A DNA stretch of 64,000 nt from an uncultured Alphaproteobacteria bacterium (GCA_937952245.1 CALFYS010000116.1:1-64000), one strand, 5' to 3'. Shown: positions 1 to 8,304, numbered from the stretch's first letter. Notes: generated by a model from the letters alone, not told the origin. Numbers and translations are program-made.

Positions 1-10
1 TATTTCACAA

Positions 11-1204
11 TTATTTGATTTTGCCCATTTCCTGATTAAGCAGGGCATAGAGCGGGTTTTCAGGGTCAAGCTTTGCCAATAATTGCCCCCAATAGGTTTT
101 TACAGCGGCTTGATCACCGTTGCTGCGGGCGGCCAAACCACTGAAGAACAGAACGCCGTGATTATCCGGCGCAATATCCCGGGCGGCACCTAACAATGGG
201 GTCAGCACTTCCGGCATGACTTCTGGCAAAGCGTCCAGCGGCAATAGCAATTCAACAAAACTGAGCAGCACTTGAATGTCTTCAACCTGCCGAGGCATCA
301 GGGAAAGATAGCGGTTAATCGCGTCATCACGGCGGCGGTCTTCGCCAAGATTGCTTAACGACCGGACCAGCATGACCCAGCGATCTCGGTTGTCATCAAC
401 CGTTGTAAGTTCTTCTTCCAAGCCTTCCACCATGGCCGCGATGTCAAATTCATCAGGCGTTTGCCCGGGGAGGGGTCCGGAGAGGGGAGCAGGGAGAAAC
501 TCTTGAGGGTCAAGCCCTAAACGATTGGCGGCTTCGTTGATCACCGCCGCCACAGCAGGGAAAATCTCACTGCCATTTAAATCTTCCGCTAATGGTGACC
601 ACACCCCCAGCGCGCCCAGATCATCTCCGGATTGGCTCAGATAAAGGCCTTTTAAATACCGCCCCCGCCAATCATCGGGCGCATCGTTCAGCCCATCTTC
701 AATCCATGCCAGCGCTCTTGTCGTGACGATACCGCCAGCCTCTCTTGTCAGGGCTTCACCGATCATGGCTTTCAGCAATGGGTTATTGGTTTGGCGGTAA
801 ATAAATTTCAGCGTGTTGATTTCAGTTTCGGAATCGCCCGCCACCGCCGCCGCGTCAGCAAGGTTAAATTGGGCTTCAATATCATCAGGATTGTTGTTGG
901 CGATTAGCCGGGCTTCTTCCAGCTGAGATCGGCCTTCTTGTTCGGCTTTCGCGGCTTCATTCGCCGCCTCTGCCAATTCCGCTTGGCGGTTTGACAAGGG
1001 CTGGTCTGGCAAGCCAAATGAGCCAAACACCGCATAAAAGCCAATGCTAGACGCCAGCGCCAGCATGATAATCCCCCCCGCCCATGGCAGGGCAGGTGAA
1101 GCGGGTTTGGTGACGCCTGATTTTAACAGAGGCTTGAGCAAAACCGCCATACTGGCCACCATGATGACCACCATCACCAGAAACGGGATCACCATCGCGG
1201 TCAT
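11..1204 (-). CDS. ccmI: Cytochrome c maturation protein CcmI
   Basis: 397-residue membrane protein, last gene of the ccmFGHI operon. Two N-terminal hydrophobic segments (about residues 4-22 and 40-60) flank a short cytoplasmic loop. The long C-terminal part is periplasmic, acidic and TPR-like. In the family CcmI captures apocytochrome c and presents it to CcmF/CcmH for haem ligation. Its start overlaps the ccmH stop by 4 bp (ATGA), so it is translationally coupled. E. coli fuses this module to CcmH; here the two are separate, as in other alphaproteobacteria. Identification rests on topology, TPR-like helices and operon position; the family varies in sequence. Confidence 0.88.
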   Translation of the reverse strand: MTAMVIPFLVMVVIMVASMAVLLKPLLKSGVTKPASPALPWAGGIIMLALASSIGFYAVFGSFGLPDQPLSNRQAELAEAANEAAKAEQEGRSQLEEARLIANNNPDDIEAQFNLADAAAVAGDSETEINTLKFIYRQTNNPLLKAMIGEALTREAGGIVTTRALAWIEDGLNDAPDDWRGRYLKGLYLSQSGDDLGALGVWSPLAEDLNGSEIFPAVAAVINEAANRLGLDPQEFLPAPLSGPLPGQTPDEFDIAAMVEGLEEELTTVDDNRDRWVMLVRSLSNLGEDRRRDDAINRYLSLMPRQVEDIQVLLSFVELLLPLDALPEVMPEVLTPLLGAARDIAPDNHGVLFFSGLAARSNGDQAAVKTYWGQLLAKLDPENPLYALLNQEMGKIK

Positions 1205-1656
1205 GATTGATCTCCATGAGAATCAGGTTCAGCATCTGAGGGCATCTTGCGGTTGCGGCGGTTTAACGCCACCACCCCAACCCCAAGGGCTAAAATCGCA
1301 AAAGGCGTAATCCACAAGAGATAGGTTGATTCTGTCAAAGGCGGGCTGAGCAGGACATAATCACCATAACGCTGGCGCAGGAAATCTTTAATCTCACCAT
1401 CAGATTTGCCAGCGGCAATATCGCGGCGGATCAGGCGTCTTAAATCTTGGGCAAAAGGCGCATCGCTATCGTCAATGGATTGGTTTTGGCAGACCAAACA
1501 GCGCAATTCTAAAGAAAGGTTGCGCGCCCGTTCTTCCAGTTTGGGGTCATCAAGACGTTCTTCAGGGGTGATGGCCAGACTTGCGCCTGTGCTTGGGGCG
1601 ATGATCACAAGCGCCAGCACCAAGACCTGAATGGATTTGATTATGCGCACGATCAT
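1201..1656 (-). CDS. ccmH: Cytochrome c maturation thiol reductase CcmH (CcmL)
   Basis: 151-residue periplasmic, membrane-anchored thiol-disulfide protein. It has a signal/anchor at residues 8-28, the family motif LRCLVCQNQ with redox cysteines C53 and C56, and a C-terminal transmembrane helix near residues 112-131. It keeps the CXXCH cysteines of apocytochromes reduced before haem attachment. The gene overlaps both ccmG and ccmI by 4 bp. The adjacent Sox cluster encodes several CXXCH cytochromes that need this machinery. Confidence 0.93.
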   Translation of the reverse strand: MIVRIIKSIQVLVLALVIIAPSTGASLAITPEERLDDPKLEERARNLSLELRCLVCQNQSIDDSDAPFAQDLRRLIRRDIAAGKSDGEIKDFLRQRYGDYVLLSPPLTESTYLLWITPFAILALGVGVVALNRRNRKMPSDAEPDSHGDQS

Positions 1657-2195
1657 GAATTCAGTGCCTTTTTAATCGCATCGCCGACCGCGCCGTTTAA
1701 CTCACTGGCAAAGACAGGGCCTTGCTGGTGGTAAAGAATGGTGCCATCGCGGCTGATGATAAAGGTTTCCGGCAGGCCATGAACCCCCAATTGAATGCTG
1801 TAATTGCCATCAATATCCCGCGCCAATTCTTGATAGGGATTGCCAAATTGGTTTAAAAATTCTTTCGCGGCTTCAGGGTCATCACGATAATTAATCCCGA
1901 TCACCGGCAGGTCTTCGGCCATGGCATCAATCGAAGACGCTTCCAATTTGCACGGCCCGCACCATGACGCGAAGACATTAATGGCATAGGCTTTGCCTTT
2001 CCAATCCGCCAGATCAATCGTCCCGCTTTCTTGGAATTTCGGTAAGATCAAATCAGGGACAGGGGCGTTTGTCATGGAAAAGCCAATGGCTTTGGTGTCC
2101 CGCGTGCCTTCTGATGATGCGGTCAGCATGACATAAGACACCCCAACAATCAGGGCAAAGATCACCAGCGGCAGAAAGCGCATCGTCTTGCTCAT
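1653..2195 (-). CDS. ccmG: Thiol:disulfide interchange protein CcmG/DsbE
   Basis: 180-residue membrane-tethered thioredoxin. One N-terminal hydrophobic anchor (about 6-25) is followed by a thioredoxin fold with active site WCGPC (C79, C82) and a cis-Pro loop near GLPETF. The DsbE/CcmG subgroup passes electrons from CcdA-type transporters to CcmH and apocytochromes. It overlaps ccmF upstream and ccmH downstream by 4 bp each. The soxV gene of this window encodes a CcdA-like protein that could also feed it electrons; that link is inference. Confidence 0.93.
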   Translation of the reverse strand: MSKTMRFLPLVIFALIVGVSYVMLTASSEGTRDTKAIGFSMTNAPVPDLILPKFQESGTIDLADWKGKAYAINVFASWCGPCKLEASSIDAMAEDLPVIGINYRDDPEAAKEFLNQFGNPYQELARDIDGNYSIQLGVHGLPETFIISRDGTILYHQQGPVFASELNGAVGDAIKKALNS

Positions 2196-4177
2196 GCTTG
2201 CTTCTCCTTCATGGCGGGATTTTGCATGGCGGGGTCTTTCACCGAACGGTTACGGCCACGCCCCATGGCCAGCAGGCCGCCGATGGCCATCAACGCCGCC
2301 CCGCCCCAAATCCAAGAGACCAAAGGCTTATCATAAAGCCGGAGCGTATAGCCTTGTTCACCATCACCATCCCCCAAGACAGCATAAGCATCGCCTGAAA
2401 TTCTAGGGCGGATCGCCGCTTCGGTGGTGGTGGTGCCCGACACGGGATAAAATCTGATCTCACTGATCATCTGGTCATAGGGTTGGTTGTTTTCATCCAG
2501 CAAAGACAAGACCGCCGCGGTGGATGAATAATTCGGCCCTTCGATGGGTTTCACCTCATCCAAGCGATAGGTTTTACCGCCAGCCTGCAACACATCACCG
2601 GGGAAGGCGCGTTCAATCGTCTCGGCTTCATAAAAACTCGCCCCCGCCGCGCCCAGAATAAAGATCGCGGTGCCGATATGCGCCAAATGCATCCCCCAAC
2701 GTGACACGGGCAATCCTTTCAGCCGTCGCCACGCTTGGCTTTTGTTCTTCTGATGAAACCCTGCCGCGATAACGACTTCGGTCAAAACCCCGCCGACCAG
2801 CCAAAAGGCCAAGCCAATGGTGGCGGCGGCCATCACGTTAAAGGATCCGGTGATGATCGCCGTCAGGCTCAACACCGCCAGCACCAAGACAACAGCAGGG
2901 ATCATCCGTTTTGCCAAAACCGCGCCATCACTTTTTTGCCAGGCCAGCATCGGGGCGGCGGCCATCACCACCACCATCAATCCCATCATGGGGGAGAATG
3001 TCGCGTTATAGAATGGCGGGCCAACTGAAATTTTAGCGCCGTTCCACGCTTCCAACGCCAAAGGGTATAACGTGCCGATCAAAACCGTTGCCGTCGCCAC
3101 CACCAATAAAAGGTTGTTTGCCACCAAGGCGGTTTCACGGCTCATCAATCGGGATTGATCGGTTGAGGCCAATCGATCACCCCGCAAAGCAAAGAGCAAT
3201 AGCGGCGCGCCAATACTGACCACCAGCATGGCCAAAATCACCATGCCGCGGGCAGGGTCGCTGGCAAAGGAATGCACCGAGGTCAACAGGCCCGACCGCA
3301 CAATGAATGTGCCGAGCAGGCTAAGGGCAAAGCCAAGAATGGCCAATAACACCGTCCATGTCTTAAACGTGTCCTGTTTTTCCACCACGATCACCGAATG
3401 GATCAAGGCGGTGGCGACCAACCACGGCATCAAGGAGGCGTTTTCCACCGGGTCCCAGAACCACCAGCCGCCCCAGCCCAATTCGTAATACGCCCACCAT
3501 GACCCAAGGGCGATGCCCATGGTCAAAGCCGACCAAGCCGACAGGATAAACGGTCTTGATTGCCGTGCCCAATCGGCATCGACACGGCCTTCGATAAGCG
3601 CGGCAACGGCAAAGCTGAACGCCACCGACAGCCCAACATATCCCAGATACAGCATCGGCGGATGGAGGGCGAGGCCGACATCCTGCAACAACGGGTTTAA
3701 TCCATTGCCATCAAGGGGGGCTTGTTCAAGGCGCAAAAACGGATTTGAGGTGATGATCAAAAACAGCAAAAACGCCACCGCGATCATGCCTTGGATGGAA
3801 ATGACACGGGCTTGGCGTTGCGGGTCAATTTGCTTGGATAACGCCACCGCCGCGGTGAAGACCGCCAGGATCAATGCCCATAGCAAGAGTGAGCCTTCAT
3901 GATTGCCCCAAACGCCAGCGATTTTATAAATCAGCGGCTTTAAGGAATGGGAATGGCTGGCCACCAATTTGACCGAAAAATCAGAAGTGATGAAGGATAT
4001 GGTCAAGAGACCAAAGGCAAGGGCAATTTGGCCCAGCATCAAGAGCGAAGCGTAACGGCCAATCCGCATCAGGGTGCTGTTGTTTCGGCTGGCGCCCATC
4101 ATGGGCAAGACCGCCATGATGGCGGCTGAACCTAACGCTAAACTTAACGTGAAATGTCCAATTTCAGCGATACCCAC
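2192..4177 (-). CDS. ccmF: Haem lyase CcmF
   Basis: 661-residue polytopic membrane protein of the haem-handling family. It carries the WGNHEGSLLLW segment (about 89-100) and the tryptophan-rich haem-binding signature GGWWFWDPVENASLMPW (about 235-251), which define CcmF. It catalyses ligation of haem from CcmE to apocytochrome c at the periplasmic face. It is the first gene of the operon, transcribed away from the peroxiredoxin gene across a 222-bp intergenic region. CcmABCD and CcmE are not in the window and must lie elsewhere. Confidence 0.96.
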   Translation of the reverse strand: MGIAEIGHFTLSLALGSAAIMAVLPMMGASRNNSTLMRIGRYASLLMLGQIALAFGLLTISFITSDFSVKLVASHSHSLKPLIYKIAGVWGNHEGSLLLWALILAVFTAAVALSKQIDPQRQARVISIQGMIAVAFLLFLIITSNPFLRLEQAPLDGNGLNPLLQDVGLALHPPMLYLGYVGLSVAFSFAVAALIEGRVDADWARQSRPFILSAWSALTMGIALGSWWAYYELGWGGWWFWDPVENASLMPWLVATALIHSVIVVEKQDTFKTWTVLLAILGFALSLLGTFIVRSGLLTSVHSFASDPARGMVILAMLVVSIGAPLLLFALRGDRLASTDQSRLMSRETALVANNLLLVVATATVLIGTLYPLALEAWNGAKISVGPPFYNATFSPMMGLMVVVMAAAPMLAWQKSDGAVLAKRMIPAVVLVLAVLSLTAIITGSFNVMAAATIGLAFWLVGGVLTEVVIAAGFHQKNKSQAWRRLKGLPVSRWGMHLAHIGTAIFILGAAGASFYEAETIERAFPGDVLQAGGKTYRLDEVKPIEGPNYSSTAAVLSLLDENNQPYDQMISEIRFYPVSGTTTTEAAIRPRISGDAYAVLGDGDGEQGYTLRLYDKPLVSWIWGGAALMAIGGLLAMGRGRNRSVKDPAMQNPAMKEKQA

Positions 4178-4399
4178 TTGATCTCCCCTCGGCTAAGCTG
4201 CCCCATCAAAAGAAATATGCCCTTAATTTCTTTTATTCGATAATGAAAAGAATGCCATGTGATTTTTCACCGCAGGGCAAGCGGCGATAAAAATATATTA
4301 TTTTTTGCATATGACACGATTTTGCTCTATACCTTGAACATATTAAATTAAATCTATGTGTGTATATCAAAGACCATAGACCATCATTGAGTTTATTTT
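4178..4399. promoter_or_regulatory. Divergent promoter region between ccmF and the peroxiredoxin gene
   Basis: AT-rich 222-bp gap. For the rightward gene a plausible sigma-70 promoter is TTGCAT (4305-4310), 17 bp, TATACC (4328-4333). The element at 4338-4359 begins 4 bp after that -10, so a bound regulator would cover the start of transcription. I could not settle on a promoter for the ccm operon. No open reading frame of note is present. Confidence 0.5.
4338..4359. promoter_or_regulatory. Candidate ArsR/SoxR operator upstream of the peroxiredoxin gene
   Basis: 22-bp AT-rich element with inverted ends ACATA and TATGT 12 bp apart. On the reverse strand it begins ACATAGATTTA, which also begins the element at 8398-8419 upstream of soxV. 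A related element lies at 16395-16416. It sits just downstream of the predicted -10 box. Assignment to the ArsR protein encoded at 5086-5514 is inference. Confidence 0.45.
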
Positions 4400-5071
4400 A
4401 TGACAACAGATCAAGCCACCGAACACCACCCGAACAAATCCCAAAACCGACGGGATTATCGCAGTCTTGTGGGCGAAAAAGCTCCGGTTTTCACCGGCCG
4501 TTCCACCAATGGTGAAATCACGCTTGATCAGTTCAAGGGGCAGTGGGTGTTGTTGTTTTTCCATCCCGCTGATTTCACCCCTGTTTGCACCACGGAATTT
4601 ATTCGTCTGGCGCAACGGAAATCAGAATTTGACGCGCTAAACACGCAATTGGTTGGCATTTCGGTTGATTCCATCTATGCCCATATGGCTTGGGTGCAAT
4701 GGATGGAACGTCATTTCAATGTGACGATTGATTTTCCGATTGTTGAAGATATTTCGATGAATATCGCCAAGGGCTATGGGCTGATTAATGACGACAGCAC
4801 CTCCACCTCAGGGGCACGGGCGTGTTGCTTTATTAATCCTGAAGGCGTGGTTCAGGCGATGATCCATTACCCGATGCAATTGGGGCGGTCGGTTGATGAA
4901 TTGCTGCGCGTGCAAACCGCTTTGATGGAAATTGAAAAGACAGGCATGACCTGTCCTGTCGATTGGCAATTGGGCGGGGAGCTGTTGGATTACCCCACCG
5001 ATGAGCTGGCCAGAAAAAATCAAGATTGGTTGAAAGAATCAATCCGTAACTTCAATTTAAAATCCTTTTAG
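4400..5071 (+). CDS. Peroxiredoxin (AhpC/TSA family)
   Basis: 223-residue thiol peroxidase. The peroxidatic motif PADFTPVC has Cys63, and a second cysteine lies in a TCPVDW segment near residue 180, in the place of the VCPxxW resolving-cysteine motif of AhpC/Prx1. A C-terminal helix extension follows. Such enzymes reduce H2O2, organic hydroperoxides and also persulfides. It lacks a signal peptide, so it is cytoplasmic. It is 14 bp upstream of the ArsR regulator gene and appears to head the sox regulon. Its role may be removal of peroxide or excess sulfane sulfur during thiosulfate or sulfide oxidation; that role is inference, the family call is firm. Confidence 0.9.
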   Translation: MTTDQATEHHPNKSQNRRDYRSLVGEKAPVFTGRSTNGEITLDQFKGQWVLLFFHPADFTPVCTTEFIRLAQRKSEFDALNTQLVGISVDSIYAHMAWVQWMERHFNVTIDFPIVEDISMNIAKGYGLINDDSTSTSGARACCFINPEGVVQAMIHYPMQLGRSVDELLRVQTALMEIEKTGMTCPVDWQLGGELLDYPTDELARKNQDWLKESIRNFNLKSF

Positions 5072-5085
5072 ACAGGAAAAACGCC

Positions 5086-5514
5086 GTGCCAAAAAGAACA
5101 GCAGAACAGCAAGACCGATCCGTTGAAGTGCTGCAAGCCTTAGCGCATCAATTGCGCTTGCAGATTTGCATCTTGCTGAATGAAGGGTCGTTATCGGTCA
5201 GCAATATTTGTGAGCGTTTGGATTCACCGCAACATCGCGTCTCCCAACAATTGGCCTTGCTTCGTTCGGCAGGGGTGGTGAGCGCCGAAAAACAATCGCG
5301 TCAGGTGTTCTATTCGATCAAAGACCCTCAGGCTCAAGAGATGATTAACGTCATTATCAAGGCCAATAATAGCGCTTCGCATCAGCCGGCATCGGATCAA
5401 GCGTTGGATCAAGCGGGCGAACCTTCTGTAGGCAAACCCGTGGCAGGCAAATCCGTGTCGGGCAAAAGAAGCGGGCCTTCATTTGAAGCGGGCCGTTTTT
5501 CAGAGATTATTTAA
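5086..5514 (+). CDS. soxR: ArsR-family transcriptional regulator, SoxR-like
   Basis: 142-residue winged-helix protein. The HTH occupies about residues 35-62 (SVSNICERL, then a recognition helix with HRVSQQLALLRSAGVV), and the beta-wing ends FYSIKDP. It has cysteines at 28 and 42 only. The persulfide sensors SqrR/BigR use a pair with one Cys in the C-terminal helix, which is absent here. The tail (about 100-142) is low-complexity with GKPVAGKSVSGK-type repeats. By position before soxS it matches the ArsR-type SoxR that represses sox genes in Paracoccus and Pseudaminobacter; it is unrelated to the MerR-type SoxR of E. coli. Likely ligand: inorganic polysulfide or persulfide. Confidence 0.78.
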   Translation: MPKRTAEQQDRSVEVLQALAHQLRLQICILLNEGSLSVSNICERLDSPQHRVSQQLALLRSAGVVSAEKQSRQVFYSIKDPQAQEMINVIIKANNSASHQPASDQALDQAGEPSVGKPVAGKSVSGKRSGPSFEAGRFSEII

Positions 5515-5571
5515 GGCCTTTAAACCGCGCGTGATCTCGGCGATAATAAAATAAGCAATTGGCATAACACC

Positions 5572-5985
5572 ATGACGACCAACACCATCAACACCATAGC
5601 GCTAAAGATAAGGGCTTTTTTGATGGCCGCCGTCATGTTGTGTTCAGGCGTCAGTCTTGCCGCCGCCAATGACGCCCCGCTTTCCGATATTGCCAAGATC
5701 CCTGATACCGCCCTTGTGATGGTAACCTCTCCGTCGTGCCCGTGGTGTGATGCTTTTGAAGAAGAAGTGGGGCATATCTATGGCCAGACGCCGGAATCGG
5801 CACAATTCCCCCTGCATCGGATTGATTATTTCACCAAATTCACCGCGTCTTTATCGGGAATCAAATCAGCCGACGTGACCCCAACCTTTATTGTTATCCG
5901 CGGCTATGAAGAAATTGGCCGGATCGAAGGTTACCCCGGGGATGAGATGTTTTGGTGGCGGTTTTCTGAATACACCGCTGAATAA
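5572..5985 (+). CDS. soxS: Periplasmic thioredoxin-like protein SoxS
   Basis: 137 residues with an N-terminal signal peptide (hydrophobic about 10-30, AAA cleavage region) and a thioredoxin fold with redox motif CPWC (about residues 55-58). SoxS of Paracoccus reactivates SoxYZ by reducing the oxidised carrier thiol. It lies 57 bp after soxR, in the same order as in known soxRS pairs. The short length and the CPWC motif fit SoxS better than SoxW. The FWWRFSEY tail is not one I can assign. Confidence 0.75.
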   Translation: MTTNTINTIALKIRAFLMAAVMLCSGVSLAAANDAPLSDIAKIPDTALVMVTSPSCPWCDAFEEEVGHIYGQTPESAQFPLHRIDYFTKFTASLSGIKSADVTPTFIVIRGYEEIGRIEGYPGDEMFWWRFSEYTAE

Positions 5986-6010
5986 GCGTTTCAATAGACC
6001 TCGTCTATAA

Positions 6011-6079
6011 ATATAGATTTAACCCTACATAAAAATAATATGTATATTCCTTGACATATAAGTTCAGGGCAGGAAATAT
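6011..6079 (+). promoter_or_regulatory. Promoter region of soxXYZA
   Basis: A consensus -35 TTGACA (6051-6056) is followed after 17 bp by AAATAT (6074-6079). Further upstream, 6011-6021 reads ATATAGATTTA, a partial match to the shared element found before the peroxiredoxin and soxV genes. The gene start has a very G-rich ribosome binding site, AGGGGGGAAG, at 6101-6110. Confidence 0.45.
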
Positions 6080-6112
6080 ATTTCTAATAATTTATCTTTT
6101 AGGGGGGAAGTC

Positions 6113-6583
6113 ATGAAAAAAATGGCTTTAACACTAGCGGCAGTCCTATGCGCAGGTTCAGCATATGCCGCCTCTGTTCAAGTTAGTGAACCTGGGCTTG
6201 TCAGCTACACGATTGTCGATGATATGGCGATTAATGAGCCTTTAACCGATAAGGCTGGTGATGCTGCAAATGGCAGAAAGCTTGCGATTAACCGCAAGAA
6301 GGGCAATTGCCTCGCCTGTCATGTGATGCCGATCTCAGAACAATCTTTCCACGGTGAAACAGCGCCATCCTTATATGGTGTGGCCAATCGTTTGTCCGAA
6401 GGTGAGCTTCGTCTTCAACTGGTGAACTCAAAAGTCACCAATGAAAACACGATGATGCCTTCATTCTACCGTGTCACCGGTTACAACCGTATCTTGAAAA
6501 AATTCGATGGTAAGACGATTCTTTCAGCCCAAGAAGTTGAAGACATCGTGGCTTACCTCAAAACCCTGACTGAGGAGCAATAA
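6113..6583 (+). CDS. soxX: Sulfur oxidation c-type cytochrome SoxX
   Basis: 156-residue periplasmic monohaem cytochrome. A signal peptide (1-20) ends AYA-A, the haem site is CLACH (C66, C69, H70), and a likely Met axial ligand lies in NTMMPSFYRV (about 111-113). SoxX forms the SoxAX complex that joins thiosulfate to the carrier SoxYZ and accepts the electrons. It opens a compact soxXYZA block; soxY begins 4 bp after its stop. Confidence 0.94.
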   Translation: MKKMALTLAAVLCAGSAYAASVQVSEPGLVSYTIVDDMAINEPLTDKAGDAANGRKLAINRKKGNCLACHVMPISEQSFHGETAPSLYGVANRLSEGELRLQLVNSKVTNENTMMPSFYRVTGYNRILKKFDGKTILSAQEVEDIVAYLKTLTEEQ

Positions 6584-6587
6584 TCCG

Positions 6588-7055
6588 ATGAAATACAATC
6601 TCGCTTTAGAAGACATCTCGCGTCGTAAGGCCTTGGGCCTGCTTGGCGGTGCTGTCGCAATGTCTGCGTTTGCTGGCCCTGTGCTTGCTGATGCGGCTGC
6701 CGTCTCTGGCAAAATCAATGAGATCACCGGCGGTGCTGGCGCATCTGAAGGCGCGGTGATGCTTGATATTCCTGAAATCGCCGAAAACGGTAACGCTGTT
6801 AAGGTTGGTTTTGAAGTTGATAGCCCCATGACCGATGCTGATTATGTCAAAACTGTTCATGTTCTGGCGGATGGCAACCCAACACCTGACGTTGCCAGTT
6901 TCAATTTCACCCCTGCTAATGGCGCTTGTGGTGCAACCACTCGGATGCGTTTGGCCAAAACACAGAACATCACCGTTCTGGCTGAGATGAGCGACGGTTC
7001 ATTTAAGCAGGCCACAGGCAAGATCAAAGTTACAATCGGCGGCTGCGGCGGCTGA
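6588..7055 (+). CDS. soxY: Sulfur carrier subunit SoxY
   Basis: 155-residue carrier protein. The N-terminus has a Tat signal (SRRKALGLLGG, Arg12-Arg13), and the extreme C-terminus is the invariant swinging arm GGCGG with the sulfur-binding cysteine at residue 153. Sulfur intermediates ride on this Cys between SoxAX, SoxB and SoxCD. Cofactorless SoxZ, its partner, follows 23 bp downstream. Confidence 0.96.
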   Translation: MKYNLALEDISRRKALGLLGGAVAMSAFAGPVLADAAAVSGKINEITGGAGASEGAVMLDIPEIAENGNAVKVGFEVDSPMTDADYVKTVHVLADGNPTPDVASFNFTPANGACGATTRMRLAKTQNITVLAEMSDGSFKQATGKIKVTIGGCGG

Positions 7056-7078
7056 TCCAAGCATAGAGGAACAAGAAA

Positions 7079-7408
7079 ATGGCTAAAATTAAACCCCGCG
7101 TAAAAGTGCCTAAGAAGGCAGATGCTGGTGAAGTCATCACCATCAAAGCGCTGATTTCACATCCTATGCACACAGGTCGTGCCAAGGATAAGAAAACCGG
7201 TGAGTTGATTCCCCGTAAGATCATCAACGAGTTCCGCGTTTCCTTTAATGGCCAACAGGTCTTTAATGTCATGATGGAACCAGCAGTTTCTGCCAACCCA
7301 TTCGTTTCATTCCCATTCATGGCTCGTGAAAGCGGGACATTTGATTTCACATGGGTTGAAGATGGCGGCAAGGAATTTACCGCGTCTAAGGAGATGAAAG
7401 TCAGCTAA
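7079..7408 (+). CDS. soxZ: Sulfur carrier partner SoxZ
   Basis: 109-residue immunoglobulin-like protein with family segments KPRVKVPKKADAGEVITIKALISHPM and SFNGQQVFNVMMEPAVSANPF. It has no signal peptide and is presumably carried across by the Tat signal of SoxY as a SoxYZ heterodimer. Length is normal for the family. Ribosome binding site AGAGGAA lies 8-9 bp before the ATG. Confidence 0.95.
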   Translation: MAKIKPRVKVPKKADAGEVITIKALISHPMHTGRAKDKKTGELIPRKIINEFRVSFNGQQVFNVMMEPAVSANPFVSFPFMARESGTFDFTWVEDGGKEFTASKEMKVS

Positions 7409-7436
7409 CTGACCTCATCACGCAAGGGAGGAAATT

Positions 7437-8267
7437 ATGTTTAAAAAAATCTCAATAACCATTGCAAGTATGATGGTCGCCGGTTCGGCGCTTGCTGCTG
7501 GCACTCCTTATCATGAAGGCACAGCAACAGTCGTCACGCCAACTGATGATCGCAACCCATTGTCAGAAGTCATTTCAGGGATTGATTTCCGTAAGGATAT
7601 GATCCGCGATATGCAGGCTGATGAATTTGAAAACCCAGGGATGCTCACCGTGGAATATGGTGAAGGGATCTGGGATATGCCCGATGGCAGCAAGGGCAAG
7701 TCTCTGGCTGAAGTCTGGGAAGATTGTTCAGGTGTTGCGGCTGATGTGGCGGGCACGGTCTATCCGCGTTATCACGAAGGCGCGGGCAAAGTCCTGTCGT
7801 TGGAACAGCAGATCAATTTCTGCCGTGAAACAGCGATGGGGGCTGAGCCTTACAAATGGGAAAAGGCTGATATGCTTGGCATGACCGCCTATATCCGTTA
7901 TCTGGCCAATGGCAGCACCATCAACATTAATGTCGATGGCCCGGCTAACGATATGTTCAAAAAAGGCGAAGAGCTCTATTACGAACGTGTTGGACAGCTG
8001 GATATGTCTTGCGCCCATTGCCATGAAGATAATTACGGCAATTACATCCGCGCCGATATGTTGTCTCAAGGGAACATCAACGGTTTCCCAACCTATCGCG
8101 TGAAGTGGAATGGCATTGGTTCAACCCACCGCCGTTTCCGTGGGTGCAACAAAAACATTCGTGCCAAGGCTCTGCCTTACGGGCATGAAGATTATGTTGC
8201 GCTGGAATTATACCTCGCGTGGCGTGGTAATGGCCTGACCGTCGAAACACCTGCGGTTCGCCAGTAG
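7437..8267 (+). CDS. soxA: L-cysteine S-thiosulfotransferase subunit SoxA (monohaem type)
   Basis: 276-residue periplasmic cytochrome with a signal peptide at 1-20. Only one haem motif is present, CAHCH (C192, C195, H196). In place of the N-terminal haem site of dihaem SoxA there are isolated cysteines C97 and C129, as in type II SoxAX, where a disulfide replaces that haem. The catalytic cysteine that forms the persulfide ligand is C237 in FRGCNKNIR. With SoxX it conjugates thiosulfate to SoxY Cys153. A strong terminator follows. Confidence 0.94.
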   Translation: MFKKISITIASMMVAGSALAAGTPYHEGTATVVTPTDDRNPLSEVISGIDFRKDMIRDMQADEFENPGMLTVEYGEGIWDMPDGSKGKSLAEVWEDCSGVAADVAGTVYPRYHEGAGKVLSLEQQINFCRETAMGAEPYKWEKADMLGMTAYIRYLANGSTININVDGPANDMFKKGEELYYERVGQLDMSCAHCHEDNYGNYIRADMLSQGNINGFPTYRVKWNGIGSTHRRFRGCNKNIRAKALPYGHEDYVALELYLAWRGNGLTVETPAVRQ

Positions 8268-8273
8268 ATTTTC

Positions 8274-8304
8274 AAACCCCATGGCTTCCGGTCATGGGGT
8301 TTTT
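8274..8304 (+). terminator. Rho-independent terminator after soxA
   Basis: A perfect 10-bp stem (8274-8283 with 8293-8302) around a 9-base loop, continuing directly into a run of T. It separates soxXYZA from soxV, which has its own promoter region. Confidence 0.85.

Noticed and set aside
5086..5514. MerR-type SoxR (superoxide sensor)
   Set aside because: The HTH and wing are ArsR type with no CX2CXCX5C cluster; the shared name is coincidental.
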